This document shows positions 16,755 through 27,500 of a stretch of 64,000 nucleotides of DNA, in pieces. Origin of the DNA: Oasisia sp. SBJ-2009. Its lineage: Eukaryota > Annelida > Polychaeta > Sabellida > Siboglinidae. The notes beneath the pieces were generated by a model, which did no database searches, had not been told where the DNA came from, and saw nothing but the letters and a program-made list of their open reading frames with translations. The position numbers and the translations under genes were made by a program. The stretch is taken from contig OZ024857.1 in NCBI GenBank assembly GCA_964017155.1, positions 19,140,904 through 19,204,903 on the forward strand, read 5' to 3'. Position 1 is the first letter of the stretch. Each line of letters begins with the position of its first letter.

Positions 16755-17062
16755 TGAGGTGAACAGAAATTCCAGGTTCAAATCCTCTTGATGCCCTTTC
16801 AAACCTTGGGTAAGCATGTTAATTTCCTCTATAGATATGTCTCCAGTTCAATCTGCAATACGTACGTACATGCATGAGTACCTGATTTCCTTGCTATAGA
16901 CAATGGAGGATATGTTGTGCATGTATGAATCGAAAGTCTCTCAGTATTATTTCAGCATGCCTGTATGCTTCCCAGGACACAGGGACTGTTTTCAAATGAA
17001 CATGTCCTGAGCCAGGTGACTGCATACTAGCTGCATTAAATAGAAGAACTTACCTTTACATT
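16755..17062 (+). repeat. Old tRNA-derived SINE copy (degenerate)
   Basis: Diverged member of the SINE family best seen at 32345-32690. Shared landmarks are a B-box-like AGGTTCAAATCCTC, 'AAACCTTGGGTAAG', 'ATGAGTACCTG..TTGCTATAGACA', and the 3' end GAAGAACTTACCTTTACATT. The A-box region is not recognisable, so this copy is probably dead. Confidence 0.6.
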
Positions 17063-18421
17063 TCCATAGTTACACTGCTCTCCTTGCTCCTTGTTAATTG
17101 GCACTGCTGCCATCAATTGGTAATTGGGCATTGTACTGTTTGGCATTATCATTTGCATTAAATCAAAAGTGTTAGATTTGTGATTTTGTCACTGTTGATA
17201 TTTTGACATGAAATATCATCATGTCATGATCATGCGGGCATGAAATGCATGATAGTAACAGTGGCGTATTACGGCCATATATGAAACAAAATTAACCTTG
17301 GCACAATGCATACACGGAAGAGGTTATTTTTTGGCGAAGATTACAAACGACATAAGACTTAGTAGTCTTTTCCGTTTCCAGAAACCAGCTCATCTGCCAT
17401 TCTGCGGCGTTTAACCTAGGCCAGAGCTAATACATAGGGCGAGCATCTTCTGCACTGCATCACCGCAAGCGAGGCAGCCCCGCCTCCGTTCAATTTATCG
17501 TATGCTGCATGATTACGAGTAGCGTCGATTATATCATGTTTATTTTGACAAATGTGAAATATGTTACCTGATAAACAAAGAAGAAGATGATGGCGCTTCT
17601 AACCTCCATGACAATAAAGGAAATAGATCACTGAAGCAACAGTATTTATTATTTATAGCAGGCGTAATGGGAGTGGCTATCTCGCCGCCGGGTGTGTAAG
17701 ATTATCTGGGGGAATGGCTATTCGAACCGCAGCTACTGTCTCATTGAAATAATGTCATTTAATTAGGCCTTAACAGTGGTGGAAAGTTTCAAACGTTAAA
17801 TACAGTTTGCTTAAATTAATGTTTACATTATCTTGATGATCGTTAGGTTCATTAATGTAAAATACACGATGTCTTGGGAATGAGTTTGTTTGGGGACGAG
17901 TTGGATTCATATTGGGACTAAGCATGCGTTATATCTGGTAATTTTGAACGGTGATATTTTGCCAAACAATTCAAAGGACTCTTTGCAAAGCCATAGGATC
18001 AAAGTTAACTTAATTTCATATTTGTCATATGATTTTTCGTGCACTGTGTTATTGTTGGAAGAGTTCATTAACTGACGTAAGATATTACAATATCTGCAAG
18101 GACTGTACTGGTAATATGTGACTTGTAGTTGTACGGTTTCTGCCATGCGTCATGCGATGTTCATTTCTAGGGACCTGCATTGCCATTGCCATTGGGCTGC
18201 AAAAAATAGAAAATAGATTCAGCATGTTTATGATGGTGCATGTCGATTGTATATCCAAACGACATGCACGACTGTTCACCCGCCTGTATCCTGAGGCTAG
18301 GTGGTATTTGGAAGAAGAATAAGAAGAAATGAGTATTATTAGTTGAAACGTACTATTAACCCATCACTGGCATCAGTACTACTACTAGTGACAGTAAAAC
18401 TAAAAAAAACTAAAAACATTT

Positions 18422-20058
18422 AAATCACCTGGACCTGAGTGATGGCATTTACCCTAGGGTCTTAAATGAATTAGCACACTGCATCAGTATTCCACTATCA
18501 ACTATTTTTAACACATCTCTAACAACAGGCAAATTACCCAACGAATGGAAACAGGCAAACATATCTCCAAACATATGACAATCCAAAACGGCGACAGACC
18601 AAAACGGCGACAAACCAAAATGGCGACACTCCAAAACGGCGACACATCCAAAACGACGAGATGCCAAAACGGCGACAATCTAACTTATCCAAAAAGCCGT
18701 GTTGAGTTGTACGTATCCAAAACGTGTCGCCGTTTTGGATTTGTCGCCGTTTTGGCGTGTCGCCGTTTTGGATACAACCAAAATGGCGACACGTCAAAAC
18801 GGCGACAAATTCAATGTCGTGTCGCTGACAGGCCGTTTTGGTCTGTCGCCGTTTTGGATTTGTCGCCGTTTTGACTTGTATCCGTTAGACACATGGACAG
18901 AAATGCTGGACAATGGAGGCTATATTGATGTAATATATTGTGATTTTATGAAAGCATTTGACAAGGTCCCACATGCAAAACTTATAAAAAAAATCCAGAG
19001 CTATGGAATAAAGGGTAACATAATTAACGGGATCATAGATCTACTTGCACATAGAAAACAAAGAATACGAATTAACAACATATTTTCTAACTGGCAGGAA
19101 GTGATCAGTGGAATACCACAAGGATCCGTGATTGGCCCTCTTCTTTTTGTTATCTTCATAAATGATCTACCTGATGTTGCTGAACTGCAACAACCTACAA
19201 AAAGATCTCACCTCAGCGGAGAAATGGTCAGAAACATCACTATTGAAATTTCATTCTGATAAATGTTGTAACATGCGAATTGGAAGATATGATGGATATA
19301 CAATGGGTAAAGATCAGAAAACAATTAATAAAGCAGAAACAGTAAAGGATATTGGAGTAACTTTTGACTCATCACTTAACTTTGAGGCACATATGTCAGA
19401 AAAAATTAATAAAGTCAATTCTATGATGGGGATAATTCGACGCGCTTTTGAATATCTACATGACAAGTGTTTTTCTACTGTTTTTAAGTCTCTTGTCCGA
19501 CCACATATCGAGTATGCAAACCAGGTATGGAGTCCATATTTAATGAAACACATAACAGCACTTGAAAATGTTCAGCGTCGAGCAACTAAATTAATTCCTG
19601 GATATAAAGACCTTGATTATAAAGAGCGCCTAATAAGATTAAACCTACCAACTCTTTCATACCGTCGTCTTAGGGGAGACATGATAGAAATTTACAAAAT
19701 ATTAACTGGGAAATATGACTCTACTGTTACATCAAATTTTTTTACATTAAGGGATAATGATTCAATAACGAGAGGGCACAACCTAAAAATATTTAAAGAA
19801 AGATGCCGATTAAACATCCGAAAAAATTCATTTGTATACCGATCTACTGATGTATGGAATAGTCTGCCACAGTCTGTGGTAGATGCTCCATCAGTCCAAT
19901 CATTTGAAGGTAAACTTGATAAAATATGGAAAAATCATCCTATAAAAAATGATTTTATTGCACCACCTCTACTATGGACTGTGTCACCTTTAGACGCATG
20001 CGCACAGTCCCATAACAATGATCAAGACAGAGCTGGCACAAGAGGCAGGAATGCCTAA
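18422..20058 (+). pseudogene. Dead non-LTR retrotransposon reverse transcriptase (jockey/CR1-like)
   Basis: Three blocks of one reverse transcriptase survive. 18422-18568 reads KSPGP, then after a 4-base insertion that brings in a stop, DGIYPRVLNELA through KLPNEWKQANIS. After an unrelated repeat array, ~18882-19190 reads LDTWTEMLDNGGYIDVIYCD, then FMKAFDKVPH (motif A aspartate) and SGIPQGSVIGPLLFVIFIND (motif B). Directly after LPDVAE the frame shifts, and 19200-20058 reads LQKDLTSAEKWSE to the C-terminal RRATKLIPGYKD...TLSYRRLRGDMIEIYKILTGKYD. The roughly 30 codons that should carry the catalytic (F/Y)ADD motif are missing at the junction. With insertion, deletion and frameshift the copy cannot be active. 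A doubled ACCTGTAAGA at ~20070-20092 may be the short 3' repeat typical of CR1-like elements. Confidence 0.9.
18578..18880. repeat. Array of direct and inverted CCAAAACGGCGACA units
   Basis: Fourteen or so copies of a 14-base core CCAAAACGGCGACA, with 2-4 base variable spacers. The order is six forward, three reverse (TGTCGCCGTTTTGG), two forward and three reverse. Single-base variants include AAAATGGCGACA and AAAACGACGAGA. The forward/reverse layout allows large hairpins. It sits exactly where the middle of the LINE reverse transcriptase should be. Both strands stay open in several frames, but the translations (QNGDRPKRRQ..., RRFGCVAVL...) simply read the repeat and are not proteins. Confidence 0.92.
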
Positions 20059-20840
20059 TTCAGCCAGAAAAGGACCTGTAAGAACCTGTAAGAAAAAATT
20101 ATGACTTGAAATTAATTCCACACATTAATTCCATACCCATTTTCAAAGCATATACATTATCCAAACCCGTCCAAAATGGGTTTACCCATCCAAGTGGTGG
20201 GTGGATGGGTCTATCTCGGCAAATGCTGAAAGTAATTTAGGCCCAGGGATAATGTTGACCAGTTAAGAATACAAAAATTCTAAAGTATTTCTTAAATAAT
20301 TCCACATTAAGTTAACTGGTACACAAATGGACAAATAAAAAGATGGCAAATAATTATGGCATACTTTTTTACAACCTTTGATGATTGATCATGTATGTAT
20401 ACTGTGTGAACCCCATGTCATGATGCTACAATCTCTATCCTTTTTTATTGCACAGCAAAAACAGTTTATGTTGAAGAGAAACAAGGAGTTTTCTTTCTGT
20501 GTCTGCAGTTTTTAAACCTGTGACCATCAGCTATAACCAAGGATATGATGTTAAATTGCTTTGACAACACCATCATGATAGAACGCCTGATGTCAACAAT
20601 GCCAACTCATCCAAATTTGCTATTTGCCAAACTTAAAATATTACTATTTGCATTGCTAAACATTTTGTTTGCAGTGTAACTATAAAAATATTACATAAAT
20701 ACTGTAATGATAAATTATATGTTGTTACAAAATTGACTCTGATTTGAAAGGACTAAAATAAATCAACGTATGAGCCGACTTGTTCACATGTCAAAGAAAC
20801 AGGCATTCAACATGTCACTGCCCCAGGCGCTAATTACACA

Positions 20841-21050
20841 AGGGGTCAGAGCACAGTTAGACTTCCAGGTCTAACCCACATGAATGTAGTACCTTAATAA
20901 TTGTGTCATTTGAGATATTGAAAAATTCTTTTTATGTGAAATGAGTACAGTAGGACAGGCATACTAGTAGGTTCAGTGCTATGACGTATCTGCAGTGCAA
21001 TGACGCATGTTAGGCAGAGTGTAGTAGCCTAAGTAGGCATAGTGATGTTT
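20841..21050 (+). repeat. Interspersed repeat B, copy 1
   Basis: About 200 bp matching the reverse complement of 40027-40218. Blocks in common are AGGGGTCAGAGCACAGTTAG followed by ACTTCC-GGTCT-ACCCA, then TGTGAAA, then TTCAGTGCTATGA, then GCATGTTAGGCAG-GTGTAGT. It lies just upstream of the tandem-RFX gene. Family unknown. Confidence 0.7.
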
Positions 21051-21515
21051 AGCATTTGTTTTCTTACATGATCCTATGGATGCAGAAAAGCGTGCTCAGT
21101 TGGGTAAATATTGAGGGGCAGTACACATGCATGCATTTTAAGAGAGCCTGAGATAAGCTTTTGGATGAAATTTGATCAGCATATCAGTGACATGACTGCA
21201 GTGACTGTGTTAACATTTAGATGTGCCCACAAGCATCTGGAACATGTCTCAATGTGTCGGCTTCTTCTTCGTTGTTTACTACTAGATGGGAACTCCTACT
21301 GCGCTCTCAGCCACAGGTGACACGGTCCTCTTCGGTGCCTTGAAATATGTCGGTTGCTGGGAACTGTTAGATTTCACTAGAATCTCCCACTTTAAAATAA
21401 AAATCTTGTGTAAACCACAGGCATGACATTATTGATTGTAGTTGAACATATTTTACCTGTTTAAGTTGGTAATAATACAGTTTTTGTTTTTCGTGTTTTA
21501 GCACAATACACAAGT

Positions 21516-24500
21516 ATGGACGATGAATTGGACTGGAACAGTCTGTCTACACCAGATAAGAAAATTGTGAAAGCAGAAATCAGAGAATGGTATCAATAGT
21601 TTATTGCTTAAAGCCAGGCAATATGATTGTGATTTGAATGTTTGATGTTACATGAATCTAGAATGATTTATTCGTCATGAAATATAATCACATTGATTTA
21701 CATTTGAACACCTAAATACATAGGTGTTTGTATAAATGTGGTGTCTGAATTATTTGTTGTAACAGCAGAAAACACTGATGGGCGTTGGATAATACACATT
21801 CTTCCACTCCCTCTTCCATCCTCAATGAGCTGCCGTTCTTGAAATATCATTGGATTCTGCATGGCCTCCTCTGGTTGGGGGTGAACCATATATAAATATT
21901 GCCCTTCTGTGCAACCTCATTCCACAAACACTCATGGTTACTTGTTTATATGTTGAAAATGTTGTATAAATAAGGGATGGTGTAATTCTTAACTGTTATG
22001 GTTGGAAATAAACAGATTACCGACCAACTGCTGGCCAGCCGGGCTACTAACAGACTTAAATTACTTATCCTGTTCATTTATGCAGAATCCAATTATATTT
22101 TCAGTGACATTATTGACAGGAAATTCACAGTCGTAGTATTTATTCTGCCATACAAATATTGCAATGTTAATGCAGATATGCATCTTGACTTATATTTTTA
22201 TAATGACCAATTGATATGCAATGTACATATTATAATTTACTTGTAAATTAATGTGGACTTTTGATCACTTTTCCCAGCTATTTACCAACACAAGGGAAAA
22301 ACCAAGACACATCTTTAACACTGGCTCACAATAAATACAGACATGACAACACCTAACATTGTTGAGCCATGATTCATAATGTCTGTCTGTACTGTTATAA
22401 TTTGCTCTTGCAGGTTATTAGAAAACTACAAGCCGTCGAGTGATGCATGTCTTAGTCGAGACTCCGTCTATGAGCACTATGTCATCTTCTCCCAGTTGAG
22501 AAACCTTCCAACTGGCGGCAAACACTGTCTCACTAAAGTAGGTTGGAGACTCTACCAGTTGTTTGGGTAATGGGTAATGTGATGATGGTTAGGGCAAACT
22601 AAAAGGAAGATGCGAATGTTAAAGGAACGCAAAACCGAAAAGTTACATGCTATGCACGTGAAAGAGTAAATAAAAACAAACTATTTTGAACGGTAATCAC
22701 ATTTTTAATGTCAATGGTTTAGTAGTAAAAAAAATCTGAACACCTTTTCTATCAAAGTTTGTAAGTTGCGCCATTTTGACTGATGTGTGACGTCAATAAT
22801 GCTCGCAGTCTGGCAATTCTGTATTTAAAAATAATCGCTAGGTGGCGCTGTGTACATCCGATTCGTGTAGGCGAACCGACCTGATTTTCGTTCAGAAATA
22901 GCTGAATTTCGATTGCAACGATAAGGGCCAACATTTTCAAGATAGAACTGAACGCGCTGGTAAACCTGGTAAAGAAGACCCGCCGGAAGCCGAAATGCAG
23001 AGGCGAGTAACAAGCCGAGGCGACATTGAGTGATCGACAAGTGGTCGAAACTCGCCGAAACTTCGAAAGGCGAATGTATGCTGTTACTGTGGATACCCGT
23101 TACTGTAACTGTATTGTTAGGAGGAAGACTCAAAAATCTGTCGGTGAAGGTAAGCATTTATGTGTCTAATATGAGAAATGTTGCCCTAAATGTTCATTAT
23201 GAAATCTGGGCTGGATGTTAATTTAAGTAATTAAAATATCAACGCCAACGGAGTCGATGGTGGGTCAGTGACACTGTCACTGACAGATATGCTGATGGCC
23301 ACCTCGCATTCGGTCCCGGAATTCGGCAGTTTCTACTTAGTCACAGCCATGCCATGTATTATTCTCCAAGTCAGTGGTGTAGTGTCGGATATGTTATACA
23401 CAACTTGAAGTTACCCAATTTGAAACACATCATATCACATATGGGGTCATGGCTCTCCGATTTATCTCAGCCTGACACAGACTGACAGAGTGACAGGCTC
23501 GGTCCTTCGCCCATGTTTTCAGGAATCAATTTCCAAATTGCCCACAAATCATTGAAATGTGGAAAAAATGCAGATTAATTGTTGTTTTTTCAAATACTGG
23601 ACATTATTATATTAACAGCAGCGAATGTGGCATGTTTTTTGTATTATTGACATAGCATGCATGACCTGTGCGACTAAAAAACAGATGTGTGTCAATATTG
23701 ATTGTTCTTTTAATAGGCGTGGTATATTTAAAGCGAGGGTTTGGAGCCTAATTCTGGAGGGCTAAATAAAGAAAGAAAATCACCACCCATGTTCTTTATG
23801 AAATCAACTTCATGCTGAATAATAAAGTTGTTTTTAGCTGAATATGTCTCTATTAAAAATAACCATTTTGAACTGGGTAAAAGTAACACAACTAGCAGAA
23901 CAAATATTCTAAACTATAACATATGCGGATATATTTATGTATATTCTGTGGTGGTCTTAATTGCAATGCAACTTTGTTGTCGTGTCAAGGTAACCATAAT
24001 AGTAGCTGTGATGTTCTATATTGTGCTAATAATATTTCTTATTCATAAAAAACTCATTTATACATCTGGTTCTGTTTCAGATGTGCCATGATATATTACA
24101 AATGGCCATGGATTTTATAGTCTGTGTTTGGAGCAGACAGTGCTTCCAAATGTTAGACAACTGTCACATATATCTGCCAACAAAGATGTAAGTATAATAT
24201 TATGTTCATGTATTTATAACAACAGTGAAATGTGTTGCTCACAATTTATTGACAATGAAAATAACATTAGAGTAACCAGAACACCAAACATTTTATATAA
24301 TACAAATGACATTTCATACAATGAAAACACCACATATTATTCCATAGTAGAAATATATCCAACAAATTAGGTTTAACAGTAAATGATGTAGGATCATTCT
24401 AGAACATTTCGAGTAGCATGGCCAGTTGTCCACTATGTGAGAATTGAAAAAAGTTCCAGTGATTTTATAAAAACAGAACATGTATTCTATTGTATTTTCT

Positions 24501-27500
24501 ACAATGATAATGGATTGAGTTACCTCCATTTTCATATGTCACCTGTCAACACAGTTCTTATATAGTGCAGTATCCAATCCTCAGACATGGGGTCAAATAC
24601 ATTTGTATTTGAAAGTATTTAAATAGTTTTAAGTAACTGTAATTGATGTTTAGTAATTAAATGTATTTGGATTCCTCAAGAGTATTTGTATTTAAATAAA
24701 TGTCAACGTATTTGACCCCATGTCTGCTCGGCATTGTCCAAAGTGCTTTACACTTTACTCCCTGGCATACCTATTCAGTTAAACACCATCTCATGACTGT
24801 GGGAAGCATCCAGCCAAGCTGTAATTAATGAATCAAGACGGTTCGTGTTACAAATATCCACCACTGTCAATAGCCAGTTACTTGTTTACACAGCCGAGTG
24901 AATTGGAGCAATGACGGGTGAACAGACTTGCCCAAGGTTCGACACAGCAGCACATGGTTTCGTTCTCGTAGTTGAGAGTCTGAAGCCAAGTCCAAAGCTT
25001 TAAACCACTGTGCCACTATACATAGTTGATATATTTATTTAAGCCTTATTTTATTTCAGGAGTCCAAGTCGGCCATATACAGAGAATTTTACCCGGTGGA
25101 TCCATGACAGGCTTGGTCGAAGGGTACAGAGAGTCATACCAGTGTATACCGGCCATAAGATCGAACTTCTGTGCTCTCAGCAGAGAACAAGATCTAGGAT
25201 AACACTTGGCACTTGTTGACTGCTGCCCTTGCGAATTATCAGTTGATTTGTGAATAAGCAGTTGGATTGTCAATGAACAAATCAACTGACTCTTGACACC
25301 AGCAGACCTTCTTTCATTAGCTAGGGCATATCTGAACCAAGGATTGCAATTCTGACATGGACAGTCGTTGTGGGCAGCGGCCAGAGTTCTGACAAAGATG
25401 TAATTCACCATTCACTCATTCTTCCCACCACAGTGTGGTGGATCTGCAGGTAAACATACAGCTGTAGTGTCTTCTGCAGCTCCAATTACTTGCGTCTTGA
25501 CCAGAAAACAGCGATGTTGTCAAGGTTCGCTAGGACGTGGCCGGACGTTCTTGCTAGAGCCATGGTTCCATCCTATAAATAAACAGGACATGCTGTACTG
25601 CTAAATATTTGTGTCATGTTGTATCTTATATACAGTGGCTTGTTATCAAGTGTGGTTGTCTTTAATAAAAAAAAAAATTATAATGACATTTAAGTGCTTC
25701 AGATTCTATTATCCAATAAACACAAACGTTGGCACCTCAAAATATCAATCGAACAGGAATATCTATGACAATGTATATTTTAACTGGCAAAATGTCATAT
25801 TGACACATCACGCCAATGTGCATGGTGGATCATCTGACTTACTTGCTAAACTATTGGATTAAATTATTATTGAATTAGGTTAGTGATTTGCACTCTTATT
25901 GTGGGGAAGAAACTGGTACCAAATGTTTACCGACTGATCTTGTGGGATATCTACAAATCCTCGTTGACTCGTTCCATCTAGTATATTATGCTAGTCTGTT
26001 ATTGGGGTGTGTTAATGTTTCTTCTTGTTTGCTGAGTGTGTCCCAATATTTCAAGAAACTCTACCTACCAATAAAGGCCATATTGCAAATTTGCAAAGTA
26101 ATTTTTACAGTACATAAGTTATGTCTCATCATAGCTAATTATTCATCCTTTACTGTAAGCCTGTAACATGTCCTAGTATCAATGTATTAGTATCTGAACT
26201 GACACAGCACACAGAATTTGTAATTGTGTGTCTCGCTGAACGAATAACATGATTGAAAACAACATTCGCAATGCCAGTTTGTGATGTTTGAATAATATAT
26301 TTACTGAAAAATATTGCAGGCATGCTGGCACATTCACAGTGGTCAACCTGAAAATAGGAACTGCGTAACTATGAAAGGCAGTATTTTTGAAAACTTATTT
26401 AGTGAATATTGTAAAACCTTAATTTATTCTTTAGACCTATTTATTTTAATGTTTTAAAGTATTTATTAAAATATTTTATTAAAGTAATTTTTAAGTTTAT
26501 TCAAATAATCAAAGAAAATATGTTTTAATGTCTTAACATATTTAATTTACCTTTATAGATACATTTCAAATAAATTATTCTCTAATCTATTTTAACAAAT
26601 ATATTTTGCATGTTTTATGTACCTATTTCAATCTGTATTGATTGCCCAGAGAATGAAATAAACCAACCAAAATCTAGGTGCTATATTATCGTTCATGCGA
26701 ATTGATGGGGACATCTATGATCTGGCTTGCATTCAGCTGTGTTTTAATGTTACGGTCATGTTTAACACATGTAGCTTTACCTTATTTATATGCCTCTGTT
26801 CATGCAAACGTGATACCATTCAATGTAGGATAAAATAAAACTAATAATAATGAATAACAATATCGAACGGTTTAACTCGCTTGGACTTGGTCCTAGACCT
26901 AGTTAGCGGCTCCATGATCCCATGTCATGTACATACCTTCTAGAACGTTAACTGTGGTGGATGTTTATAAAATATATCAGTATGTACATAAGTCATAACG
27001 ACAGACATCGCAATGTGTCTAATGGTACAAGATTTAAATAATTTAGACACAGAAGACTTAATATTTACTAACCTTCTTGCGCGCGCTGACTTGGCTACGG
27101 CGATGGAAGGTTTCGACCGGTAACCCGTTTCAACGACTATCGTTGGTGATTAAATATCGCGCCAATATCGTTTGCACAGCTCTAAATTTCAAAACTCGAC
27201 GTCGCCAACGTTTCTGCGGATCTTGACCCACTATATACGATGAGAAACATCCCATTCGAAGCAAGGTTCTTCGAACGGATGTTCTTCTTCGAAGTTCGGG
27301 TATCTGACAACATTGTGTTTACAACGGCGATAAGCATTATTATGCGTCATCGGACACGTGACTTTAAGGCCGGTTCTGCGTGCTGAATGGTTATACAACA
27401 GGAAGAGGCGGACCGGGGCGCGTTAATGGCCGCCTCTACGGAGCCGAGGATTTCAGTGAAATTATCCACTTTGAAATTATTTTACTAATAAACCACTGTC

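Larger units (their letters stand above)
13510..18400. other. Gene-poor, repeat-bearing stretch
   Basis: Between the ankyrin exon and the LINE relic I recognise no coding exon. The stretch contains a TA microsatellite (14425-14456), repeat A copy 2 (15119-15389) and an old SINE copy (about 16755-17062). The left part should contain the promoter and any upstream exon of the minus-strand ankyrin gene, but no clear donor-bearing exon was identified. Confidence 0.5.

Noticed and set aside
18545..18874. Overlapping frames on both strands of the CCAAAACGGCGACA array
   Set aside because: Translations only repeat the unit (QNGD/RRFG). Repeat length and base content keep the frames open.
18578..18880. 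CRISPR array
   Set aside because: Units are in mixed orientation with 2-4 base spacers, inside a eukaryotic LINE; no cas genes. The same goes for the 30-bp minisatellite at 41158.
22538..22570. VGWRLYQLFG continuing RFX exon B
   Set aside because: Ending at AAA|GTAGGT gives the same 124-nt length and phase as exon H and the same spacing to the YYY motif; the extra residues would break the RFX domain alignment.
25046..25411. 121-residue minus-strand frame as a transposase inside the TTAA candidate
   Set aside because: There is a CxxC-like pair, but no DDE or other transposase motif and no support from neighbouring frames.
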